Shown piece by piece: positions 1 to 12,600 of a DNA stretch of 64,000 nt (position 1 is the stretch's first letter; the number at the start of each line of letters is the position of its first letter). Source of the stretch: Onchocerca volvulus (taxonomy: Eukaryota > Nematoda > Chromadorea > Rhabditida > Onchocercidae); the NCBI GenBank assembly GCA_000499405.2, contig HG738137.1:7378001-7442000 (forward strand), read 5' to 3'. The translations under genes and the position numbers were made by a program. The notes under the pieces are model-generated. The model made no database searches. It saw only the letters and a program-made list of their open reading frames with translations, and had not been told where the DNA came from.

Positions 1-1052
<1,052 letters not shown>

Positions 1053-1057
1053 TCGCA

Positions 1058-1059
1058 CT
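1058..1059 (-). other. Candidate spliced-leader acceptor of rab-2
   Basis: On the minus strand a pyrimidine-containing stretch ends in TATCAG five bases before the rab-2 ATG, and no donor or upstream coding exon is apparent. This is the usual look of a nematode trans-splice site. Inferred from position only. Confidence 0.4.
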
Positions 1060-1798
1060 GATAATTAACAACTTCCTGTAAAAATGACTGACTTCCAACA
1101 ACTTTTTCTTGGATACAGCATAAAGTTTATAAGAAGTTTTATCTTATTGCTGCAATTTCCCGCGTAGAATCAGTCCACCAATTGATAGTAAAAAGGAAAA
1201 CAATCCTTGTACCAGACAGTTCGAACAAGAAACAAATATTATGAGATACAGGAATGAGAAAATACAAACACTTCCCCTCAAACAGAACCACGGCAATCCA
1301 ATCGACTACTGAGACATCGCGGAACTCACCCACTAGCTCCCAGAGACCTAAGGGTTACTAATGCCAGTCAAAGCTGTCATCGATTAATGACCAATAAGCA
1401 CTATTGTGGCAAGAAAATTGTGTCATGAATAGTTACGGAAATAACAGCTCAATATCATGAGTTTGGAATTGTTTGGGAATGATATCAAGAAAGCAGAAAA
1501 GCGAGGTTTCTTCGAGAGTAAAAGCGGGGAAGAAATATGTTGGGAGTATTCAAATTAAGAGAGTCGATGTGCTGGTCACCAAGAAAAAATCCATCAAATG
1601 AACGGATAGAGCATCCGAGAATCATCCCGAAACTTCCCAGGAATATCTTTGAGACATTGTCCTAAAACAGCTATAAAAGAATGTGAAATTTTAAATTACT
1701 AGATAAAGAAATATGCAAATTTGCTTACCTATAAATATAATATTATGCAGGAGAGGAGAATTGATCATTTTAGATATTCTCATTTTTGCTGGTTGTTA
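1060..1798. other. Intergenic region between divergent genes
   Basis: About 740 bases separate the 5' ends of the minus-strand rab-2 gene and the plus-strand beta-subunit-like gene, so promoters for both probably lie here. The sequence is AT-rich with a few less AT-rich patches near 1260-1350 and 1560-1650. I see no open frame that looks coded and no clear regulatory motif. Confidence 0.5.
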
Positions 1799-1800
1799 AG

Positions 1801-2144
1801 ATGGCGAGATTGGCTACAGAAGGTGCGTCTGAGAGGGACGCCATGTTGAAGAAGGGAATAGAAGGTATAAGTTCAGGTGATTCTTTCATTGTGAATGATT
1901 CCTTACCGAAATTGGTGGGTTGAAATGTGAACAACTGTCCTTCATTGTTCCAAATCCTTCTTTCTTTAACATTTGTTTTATTCTTTCAGACAAAAAAGCT
2001 GGAAATGTGGCAAAATGGCAAAAGAATAGCGATGATAATGAAAGGGAAATGCGACAGCAAATGTCAACTTCAGAAACAAAGGCCAAGAAGAGAGCTAATG
2101 CAGAGGAAAAAAAGCCACGCGTTGCCAACAGCGCCGGAAAGTAA
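1801..2144 (+). CDS. Charged N-terminal exons (part of the beta-subunit gene or a separate small gene)
   Basis: An ATG at 1801 lies directly after a TTAAG acceptor-like site. Exon 1801-1864 splices (GT at 1865, AG at 1988-1989) to 1990 onwards. Read to the first stop at 2142-2144 it gives a 72-residue, strongly charged, soluble protein beginning MARLATEGASERDAML and ending KKPRVANSAGK. The stop overlaps a possible donor (AA|gtaaat at 2140/2141), so the same exon could instead continue to an exon at 2664 and into the beta-subunit gene. I recognise no domain. Transcript data would decide between the two readings. Confidence 0.45.
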
Positions 2145-5054
2145 ATGTTCTGCATTTCACTCATATTACATTTCTCGGATCAACTGATGTCAAAATACAA
2201 ATGAATGTATATGATTTAGAAGAATGATCTCAATTTGATTTAGTGATATTGCAATGGTTACTGTAAATTTTAAGTCTAAATTGTTAGACAGATTGACGTG
2301 TAAAAGATATCGATAACTGCTTAATATATATAAAAGATATCGATAGCAGCTTTTACAATAATTTAAATGTAATTCATCATTTATCGGATGAGTATACTAT
2401 CTAATATAGCCTCGCTTCATTTAGATCACCAACGTCATCACATCAATCAGATATTGAACATGAACAAAATCTTCGAGAAAATAAAAAATATTCCATCAAG
2501 AAATCTATTACAGTATTTCTGAAATTCATCTATCATGATGGTTATGTATGTAATCGGACAATATGTTCATGGTGTATGTTATACACTGATTAAAGTGATA
2601 AATTATCAAGCTAAGAACTGATTATTTTCACGCAGTTTTCAAAAATATGTAAGATTTGAGCAGAAGTGAGCAGAACAACATGGAATTAGTTGAACTTAGC
2701 TGGGAAGTTGAAAATTTTGATAATGATGACTATAAGAATGTCAGTGATAACTGTAGTGATAATGATAACGATAATAATATTCAGTTATTACGATCTTGTA
2801 TTTGCTGTTCATATATATTTTTCTTGCACTAATAGTGGCTGCGGGTATATATGTAATGTTACATACTACCCGAGATGCACCAGTATACTATGGCGAGACT
2901 ACTTTCATTGGTGGTGTACCAGGTATTATTATCAATCGCAGATGATTCAATGAAATTTCTAAAACTATTAAAATTTGCAGAATCGTTTTTGACTATTGAT
3001 TCACATAATGAATTAAAGTTATAATCAATCGATTATGACAGCTATTAATTATCTTTCCATTCCAAACATGCCTTGTATTTTCAAATCAATATTTTGCTAA
3101 GGAATTGGTTTTGAACCTCGAAAGCGAAGCATGAAAAAAGAACAAAATATTTTCAAATGGAATATTGATGATCCAACATCATATGCTTTCTATGTAGGAA
3201 GATTGCGGAGAATTCTGTACGGTAAGTCATTATCCTAAATAAATTTACAGTATTTTCATGTCCTCTGTATTATTATCTGTGTAAAATTCAGAATATACAA
3301 AGAAGGAAATGATGCCCAACAAATTCAAAATAGATTGCAACCAAAAAGTTCTACGGTATATGAGTGGAAAGCATTTTTGCAAAATAGATGCAACCAATAC
3401 AGACGAGGATCACGGTTACGGTGCTTGTGCTTTAACCAAGAAAGTTTCTTTTTTTCATTAAATCAGTACTGTATTAAATCTGTTTGTATACATGGGAAAT
3501 CGAGGTTTGAGAAAGTATTCAAATCAAGATAGATGAACACAAAGCAACTCTACCAATATCAATAAGACTGGCATCAGTCTGAAAATTCTAGTCATCCTGA
3601 TGATTCAGTTGATAATTCCTGCAAATTTTCCGTTAAACATATCATAAACAATTTTTAAAAATGTAAAACAAATGTTTTAGAAATTGCTAGGCAATAAAAG
3701 GAAACCATATACATAGCTGACTAACTTTGGATGATCAATCCATTACAAGTCTGATATTAGATAATGATTCTGAAGTAGCATATCTAGGTAATATTTATGT
3801 GTATCATAGTGCAACATAGCTATTATGCCAAAATTATCAATGATTTTGTATGAGAATGAAATTCTTTCATTTTTGATTGGATAACTTTGCTAAAATTTTT
3901 TAGAAATACTAGCTTTGGATATGATATTGGTACGCTGTGCGTTATGCTACGTATAAATAAGGCTCGCTCTGATTGAAATTTTTTATGCTATTTTATGTCT
4001 AACTTTTAGCACCATTATTAGTGGAAGAAACACTTCAATAATAATTGTTTGAAGTTTAGAACAAAATTACTTTCACATTGCTCGTAGGACATCAGATTGC
4101 TCACCAACTGATGGGATTTTTGTTTAATTAAAAATCGGACTAACAGATTGAAAACTTATGAAAAAACTTGGTTAAGCATATGTTACTAGATACTTTCATC
4201 AGAAGCCTTATGAATGAAAGCCGTATTATATCTTGTAAGTCTTTTAGCATTTTGTTCTGAGTCTGATAGCAGTTGCATTTTAAATTATTCTTATCGAAGG
4301 TCTTTTATGGTTTCAAGTATAGAGCAAAGTTCTTTACTATTCAATCTAAAAAGTTTAATTATTTATGCTTTAGTTATTTGGATATTATCCAGAACGACCA
4401 AAATATGATTTATTTGCTAATAGTTCATTAGATTTTGAAACAAGTAAAATATGTGGTCAAACATCGAATACAACGGCTTGCTGCAACGATGATCGAATGT
4501 TGTTTGCCTGTTTGTCTATGGTACTGCTTTTTGAGATATACTGAATTTCAGTCATTTCTGTTATTCCGTCTTATTACCTTATCATCTGAAGGAATGTTTT
4601 TCACAAGAAGTTTTTCTATATGTCTTGCATAACTTGAGGTCATTGCTTATGCAAAGGTCAATTACCTTAAAAATTATTATGGTTCTCTTAAATTCTCTTA
4701 AAAATTATTATTCTAATTGTTAAAATAATAAATGAAACTTCACTTTAAATTTGAGGAATATAAGTTTGACGGAATACTGAAGAAGAAAACAAATAAATGC
4801 AAAATTGTCATATGTAAAATATGATGTATCGACTGAGAAGAAAAAGTATTTCTCAGTCAAATTTTAATTGACATAAGTTTGTTCATTTCAAGGAGAAATA
4901 TACAAACGTAACGATAGTTCAATATCCAAAATTTGGTTATCCCTATTGCTTCTATCCGTTCAATAAACAAGACGGTTATATGCAACCATTTATTATGATT
5001 CAGTTATTCAACTTGATACCTAATAAGAGAGTAATATTTCGCAGAATCAGTTAG
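1801..5054 (+). CDS. Na+/K+-ATPase beta-subunit-like protein
   Basis: Beta subunits are single-pass type II membrane proteins that help the catalytic alpha chain fold and reach the plasma membrane. Well-supported exons are 2785-2922, 3102-3221, 3292-3443, 4374-4520 and 4893-5054 (stop TAG). They encode a membrane segment (LYLLFIYIFLALIVAAGIYV), then GVPGIGFEPRKR, DDPTSYAFYVGRLR, CNQKVLRYMSGKHFC, YGACALTKKLFGYYPERP, and near the end TIVQYPKFGYPYCFYPFNK and GYMQPFIMIQLFNL. The last block matches the family's conserved 'QYPPQ.G..YYYPY...GYMQPF' ending. Several ectodomain cysteines are present. The 5' part is uncertain: exons 1801-1864, 1990-2140 and 2664 to about 2743 can be joined in frame to give a lysine/glutamate-rich cytoplasmic segment of about 98 residues, but the last of these introns would be only about 40 bases. 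It is a divergent member, not clearly one C. elegans nkb gene. Confidence 0.72.
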
Positions 5055-8000
5055 ATTCGAATTTTCATATTTCTGCTAGAATCGAAATCGTATAAACTGA
5101 AGTTGGAAAATCTATTCTTTTATATTACATTCATGCTTAAAAGATATCGCAGTTGCTGGTATTCTTTAATTATAAATGATAAGATATTAAGTTCTTTTTA
5201 ACCTTTTTATTTTTCGATTTTGGGGAAGTTTATCGGTGATTTCTAAAAATGTATCAAAAAAATCGAAATTTGTTACAGACTGGAATAAAATGCGTGCCAA
5301 CAGCACCGGACCTCCAAGGAAGATCACTCAAATTATGGTTCGAAATAACATCAAAAAAAAAAGAGTTAACATAAACGAAATTGACTGTTGTGTTTTCGAT
5401 AATAAATTTCTACGATCAAAATTTTTGATTTATTAAAAATGAAACATTTACGATTTTAATTGACATTTCAACAAAATTTTAATACTGTAATTACTTTCTC
5501 CAAGTACGCTCAACACTTCAATCAAAAAAATCAAACTATTAACTGATAAAATTTCATCATCCATTTACTTAATACTCTCAGTAATATTGTAAGATGGATT
5601 TCTGCATTGTTGATAAGACTTTAAAATTCAATTGAAACTATTATTATCGCTGAAGTTAAGTCAAGAGACAATAAATAATAATGAGACGAAATTTATGCAT
5701 TTAAAAAATTAGTAACCAAAATCTTTAAACAATTCTCATTTTGACAGATATCGCATGAAAACAGCTTAAACGAGCAAAGAAAATTCTTTGAAATGGATTG
5801 CTCGATATTTCTTTTTTTTTCATTTTTCTTGGATTCAAACGAAGAAAATAAGGATTTTAAATTTAAGCAATCCGAAGCAGCGTATGAAAATAACTTCAGA
5901 CTCTTCTAGGTTCATTTTTCCGCTCTACAGAACTCGTTTTAAATTGTACTTTGTTAGATTTAACACTGAAATCTTAAAATCTCGCTGCTTAAATGAAGAT
6001 ATGGAAATAAATGAGGGATTCGGGAATCATTCTAGTTGTCATCATTGTTACAATCACATAACTGCTAATTACTATCATTATCATTAATGATATATGTTAA
6101 ATGGCATTGGTACGACATAATTTAGCCTTTCAACTCTAGAATTTTGCTTCTAAGCGAATGAAATATCATTCATAAATTTTGAAGTGCATCTGTCTTCATG
6201 ATATTTTGCTTTCCCACCTCACATTTCTTTCTTTCAAAAGTTTTGTTGAAATGCAGAAAATTTAAAAGTCAATTCTTTGCGATAACATTTAATATATTTT
6301 ATGTTATTTATTTACAGCCGTCTACTATCATCATTCAATTTATCATCAGCTTTTTTATACTGAAACTTAGAAGTCTCAGTATGAAAGAATTGGTGATAAA
6401 TTGTATGATGATAGTAATTACTACTAAATCTATAACAAGATAATTCTAATTGTTTCATTAGCCAAAGAAATGAATTTAAAAGTTCATTTAAAATCTCGGT
6501 TAGAAAAATATTGAAGTAAAATGACCATTAACATTAAACGATGATTCTTCTTGAGAATCAAGGTTTGTTACCACTCTCTCCATATGTTTTTTATTGTTCA
6601 TCATAAATTATTTTATTAATCAATTCTACAACACTTATTTCAATTGTAAGCATACTTATAAACTCGATAGTTTCCTAAACGATTTGATTTATGAAATTCA
6701 TTTAATCTGTCGAAAACTATTGGGAATTAAAATGAAATGGAAAATTTGTTCTTAGTTCCTTAAATTTGATAATAACATGAATTTCGACAAATAACATGAG
6801 TTTAGAAAAGTATGCTAGAGAAAATCGTACTTTAAAAAGTTTGCTTAGAAAAGAAAAAAAAACCTAGAAAAGTATATTAGAATAAAATGTATTTTGAGAA
6901 AGGATTTTTAATTCACATTTCTAAAAAAATTCAAGTGATCATGCATCTTTTACAAAGTCACAAATTTGGTTCTTAGTTTAAGTGTTTTTTTTTTGTTTTA
7001 TAAAAATTTGACCTCTATTTTTAAATTAGTTTAAGAAAAGATCGCAAAATATGAAGCTAATATTTAAATTAAAAAAAAAAGGAGATTTTAAAAAGTTCAG
7101 AATTGCCTAAATGGTTTTATACTGGAAATTAATGATGAAAAAGAATGCAATAAATTGAAATAATAATTATTAAAATGCTAAAAACATCATATAAATGGCA
7201 TATGCGTGACATTCTCTCCTGCTATGATTGCGTGAAGCATACATATAAGTAAAAAAAAAAACTTTCATTACTTAAAGTAAAGTCAAACTTATCCATTCAA
7301 TGTAAATTATATTCTATTAGTCTCCAAATGTGTCAAAACATTATCATAAGTGCTCTCAGTAACCAAATATTTAGTAAAATGCAGTATCGATATTTGATAG
7401 AGTGAGATAAATTCTTTAAAATTTATTAGTATAAAGTTTAATTTGAAAAAAACTCCATGTATCCATCATTGGATTTATTCCTATCACATAAAACAATTAA
7501 GCAAAAATAGACTGCGCTAAAAGTAATATTGAACATCTCCATGTTAAATTGATTTTTTTAATCATAATAGTTTATCAATTTTCATTCTGCATAAATTCAT
7601 TAAATTTTTGGGAAGCCTATTGTAAGGATTTAATATTCATAGAAATTGAAATATTCGATTCATGAAGTAAACCGGAAATAATAATGTCTTTGACGGAACA
7701 GTTAATTCAATGGTGATAATTAAAAATGAAATTCAATATCAGTTTTACAAAATTTAAGTTTAAAAGCACAAGAACTCTTGTATAGAGCTAAATGGCTTAA
7801 GAAACAGCACTAATTAATGAATTAGGAAAGATTAAAAATTCAAATTTTCATAAGGAAAGCGGCTAAAGATGCGAAATAAACTAGTCACAATCATTTCAAA
7901 AGCGAAAACAAGTGACAGGAACTAAAATGCGAAAAAAAAATTGAAAATTTTTGAAATATTAAAAAATTTAATGGATCAAGTATTAAAAATATGGTCAAGG

Positions 8001-9633
8001 CGATTTTTTTGTGCATGAAAAAGTGGAAATAATCATATTTTACGATTTTTTTAGTATTCATTCCAGTGTTTGTTGGTCAAATTGAAAATTTTTGTAATTA
8101 GAAAGTATTTGTTCAATCACCCAGTTCGATGTGAATTCGTCAAGATTGTGCAATCAGTTATGTGAAGATTCATTTCTCTCAAATTTTACCTCAATTTAAT
8201 TATTCGTTGCAATCTCTAATTGCAAATCTATATCCTGAGAACTTTATTTGCGCTATTTAGTCATCTAAACATTACTGTAATTATAGCATATAAATCATTT
8301 TTTAATAAATTAATTTAGATCTACGATCTGAGCTACTTGCACAACTGTACTCAATTCTTAATTTCTTTTTAAGATTTCAGATTTTTTGGATGAAACTTCC
8401 ATTTTTCCTTTCTTTTTTTTAGGATTCAGTAAGAAGATTGTTGCACCAATTCTTTTTTTCTTTTAAATTTTGCTATTATTTGAAAATTTTATGGATTAAT
8501 TTTTGTTTTTGATATAAATGCAGCGATGAAATCGTGCGAGAAATAGTTCCTCGAACAAAATTTACATCCATTTCCATGGCTATTGTTCGCTCGTTTCTGT
8601 AATCTTTATTTTACGAGCGATTGTTAGAGAATATGAAGGCAAATTAATCACTGGGTTATTCTTTCCTTTGTCGCTCGCAGACTTATTTCTTTGTTTCTTC
8701 TAATTTTTTGATTTTCTTCGAAATGTTGCGTGCAAATGCATCTTTTTTTTTTTTCTTATTTCTGAAATAATGAAAAATGGGAGGAAAATAAAAATTGAAC
8801 TGAGAAGTAAAGAATTATTGCGTATGATTCTGAAGAATATATCGGAAAAACGAAATATTAAAATGATGCCACAAGCATGAAATAATATAACATAGCAAAC
8901 AATTTGTAATTCATTGACTGTAAATTTTAATATCTACTAGAGAAATAAAAGAAATGGAATCGATTATGTAAATAAATTAATATTTAATTCTTGCTTTCGA
9001 TTTTTAATTTAATTATTCATTAAACTTGCACCATTTGTATGCTCACAAGTATTAATGTTATTATGTATTGTCTTGATCATTACTATAAACGAAATTTACA
9101 TTAATCACAAATAATTTGACTTCATACCTCCCAACTGTCAATACATTTATAAGAAATGTGATGCATTGGTTGCATGACATGTCGTTTCTTTGGCATTTAT
9201 TTCGCTTAGAATGAAATTATGTCGAATTTTGTCGCCGATTGCTAATTAATATTGCGGCAAATTGATACAATAATATGTGACCTTTGCGATCAGAATAAAG
9301 AGAAATAAGAATTAATGTTTTATTATGCTCAAAAGTGTTATAACAAAAAAAAACTTTATTATGAAGTATGTTATTTAACATTTCAAATTAAGATATCAAA
9401 CTAATACTTCATCATACTTTTTTCTGATGAATTAATACCCGTAATGATTATTGATAGCACAGTAGATTTTCAACCTAAAAAAGAAAAAAAATATTAATTT
9501 TCTCGTCCAATAATAAAATTAAAATCATTCCATGGCAGTTGATGAGCCATTTTAATTTCAAAGTTTAGAAGGAGATTTTCAAGATTCTAATAGCAAGAAG
9601 CACCTGGATATTAATTTGAAATTCAAATGCGAA
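5055..9633. other. Gene-poor AT-rich region
   Basis: About 4.6 kb with no recognisable gene on either strand. It contains many A/T runs and short open frames such as 5788-6087 that are low in complexity and lack splice context or family resemblance. A slightly less AT-rich patch at 8520-8700 shows no usable frame. The right end probably holds the 3' UTR of the minus-strand GABA-B gene: AATAAA on the minus strand lies at 9355-9360, about 275 bases past its stop. Confidence 0.5.
9355..9360 (-). terminator. Candidate poly(A) signal of the GABA-B gene
   Basis: AATAAA on the minus strand, about 275 bases downstream of the stop codon of the last gbb-2 exon. It is a plausible cleavage signal, but in such AT-rich DNA the hexamer is common by chance. 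Confidence 0.3.
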
Positions 9634-12600
9634 TCATTTTGAATCATCCATTATGTCGTTTGACTCAATCGAATCATCATCTAACTCGCCAAGTTGCTTC
9701 AGTTGTTTTTGTAATTCCAATAATATACTAGTCTTCTAAGGAAATACATCTTATTATTCTCATTCAAATCCATAATAATACATATCTATGAAAATTATAT
9801 CTTTTGTCTTATATTTTTACGGCTGTTGTTTAAACAACTGCTAAAATGGTATAACAATAGGATAAATTATAGAGATCAAATCTCGTATCTGACGTCATTA
9901 AGATTATGTAAGCGAATTTTCCTTCAAACAACTGACATATAATCGAAGACAAAATAGCTCAGAAATAGTGTAGTAGTATAGTGGATGAAATATGAAAAGT
10001 TGTTCAAGCTTAGTGCCTAATTGCTGCAAGTTCTATCATAGAAAGTTTTCATAATTCATAGAATGCATGTATTTTATCAAATGGACTTACTTGAATTAAA
10101 CATTGATGTAAAAATACATTCTCGTCTTCCAAACGTTGCAGATGCTCTCGCCTAAAGCTATTTGTTTGGCTGAAAAATACCTGATTGAAAAGCAATAATA
10201 AAAATATGCAAGAAAGGATTGAAAGATATCAAATTGAAACAAAATTTAATTTTAGAATCACAATTTTCGCAATCAAAAATGATACCTGCGTTTCAGTTAA
10301 ATGATTAAAAATTTGAGCATACTTTTCGTCGTAATAGTTTTGATTACAATTCTGAACTGCAGTCAATCACAAAATTATGATAAGTTTGAAGAAATTTGAA
10401 CTTTTTTTTTTTAAATATTCAACAACTTACTCAGTATGTTGTGGAGTTTCTTGCGAATCTAATCGTCCAAGAGAAGATTTTACTAAACCACGTCGATAGT
10501 TTCGTTCAGTGCCTTGAGGATTTCGGAGAATTTCCACAACCTGAAATTGTTGCAAAAATAATTATCTCTGCGTCACACATGATTATTTGAATTGAACTAA
10601 TGAATATTTCGATATCAAATTAATATTGTATCAATCTTCAAAATCTCAAATGAAAAATTAGATTCGGGATCAATTGATTTAATTTCGTTCTAACCTTTAT
10701 TATCTCAATCAAATAACAAAACCAACATTTTCAAAAATTTTTTTGGATTAGAAAACTTAGCATTACTAGAAATAGAACTTACTTTTGGAACAAAAACGAG
10801 GCAGAGAGTTAAGGTTGTGCAAAATATAATAGAAATACTTCCCGTTAAATGTGCTTCATTAACTTGATCCTAAAATGTGATTGCCATCTATGAAAAAAAA
10901 ATCTTCAATAATAATAGAATCAATAAATTGGTATCAGTAATATGTGGTACCAAATTGCTACGTGATTCGAAAACGTGATACGTGATATGATTCAATTCTT
11001 TAATTTTCAAATATACCTTCAATATGTACACGAGTGGAAGACCAAGTATACACGTTACGAAAACACTATAAACAGACATTCCTATGTATTTACTGTCATT
11101 TAATGCAGGAACATTAACTCGCCTTGTTTCCCAAGCCAAAAAACAGCCAAGCATCTAGAAATTACATTTGTTGAAATATTTCTTCTCTTCAAGAAAATCA
11201 ATCAATTAAGATTTGAAATAAAAACACTGATAAGGCAATAAAATAAAAAAAATGATAAGAGATTAACCATAAGAAGGCCTTTGAAACCCAAAATGATAGC
11301 TTCAAAAATGACGCCATTATCACTTCTACAAAGTTCGATTTCTGGTGCTATCATCTTGTTATCTGAATACTGCAACAAATGTATTATTATGCAAACAGTT
11401 ATACTTTAATTACAGCAAATCCTTCAATGAAAAAAAAAAAAAAAAAAACGATAATTATATTTGCTAGACATTCCCATCCATTGACTTTGACTAGGATACA
11501 GTAAAAATTTAAAAAAAAAAAGAAAAAAAATTCGATTAATTTTATCAAATTGATTTATTGGATAAAAGTTTCATTCACAAAGCCAAAAAAAATTGAAGTC
11601 TTTTAGAATTTGAATAAATAAGTCAAACTTGATTTGATGACAAGAATATATGGATAGACTTACGAATACAGTCAAGTAGTTGATGTGTAATTTGAAAGGT
11701 GATATGTAAGCCCATAAGACTAATGAAATCAAATCAATGAGAACAATGAAGCCGACCAGCATGAATAATTTATAATCTTTGATTGCTTTCTTGTTCATTC
11801 GAATATTCTTGAAAATCAGATGAACTCGCCAGGTCTTTGAGAACATCGATCCGAATGCTAGCGTGAAACCGAGGCTTAATACCCAGGTTTTCACCTGGAA
11901 TGAATTCACATTCATTTGTGCTTCAGAGGATGTCAGACTTCTGGTGAATGAAAATACTTGGAGGACATTCAGTTTGATTCGCTTGAAAAAATCTTTTTCG
12001 ATTTTAAAAAGACAAAAGACCAGTTTGTTCCAGTATGAGATGTATTCTTTTTCATTCGAACTAAATGAAAGAAGCTAAAAACAAAAAATATTTCAAAAAT
12101 TCAATATCCTCAAATATTAAGAGAATCAGTTGGGAGGAATTCACTATCCTTCCTATCGAAATTAATTCTTCTTCTATCGCTTATCAGTATTAAATGATAA
12201 TAAAGTTTGAATGAAAGATAAGAAGTAGGAATAATAGGAAAGTAATTAAAGTAATTAGCATACATAACAAAGTGCAACAAAAGTATCCGCCGAGATGAAA
12301 CGTGTATCGAAACCAAGCAGGATTACACTGAAGTAAGTACAAATGGAACCTGCTATGATTAAATTGTTCATATTTGGTGATGACATTTTGATATACCTAT
12401 AAAATAGAATAGAATTTTATTCAGAAATACTAAAAAGCAATATGCGCTTGCATGCATAATTTGCAGCGCTGTAGTGCATGCATGATATGTGACACTGTAG
12501 TACATGCATGATATGCGACACTGTAGTGCATGCATGATATGCGACACTGTAGTGCATGCATAATATGCAGCACTGTAGTGCATGCATGTACACGAATAAC

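Noticed and set aside
1886..2164. 92-codon minus-strand open frame
   Set aside because: Antisense to the charged exon at 1990-2140, which has better splice context.
5788..6087. 99-codon plus-strand open frame
   Set aside because: Low-complexity Phe/Tyr/Asn/His text in AT-rich sequence, no splice or family support.
12449..12589. CRISPR-like array
   Set aside because: The units are contiguous with no unique spacers, and this is nuclear nematode DNA.
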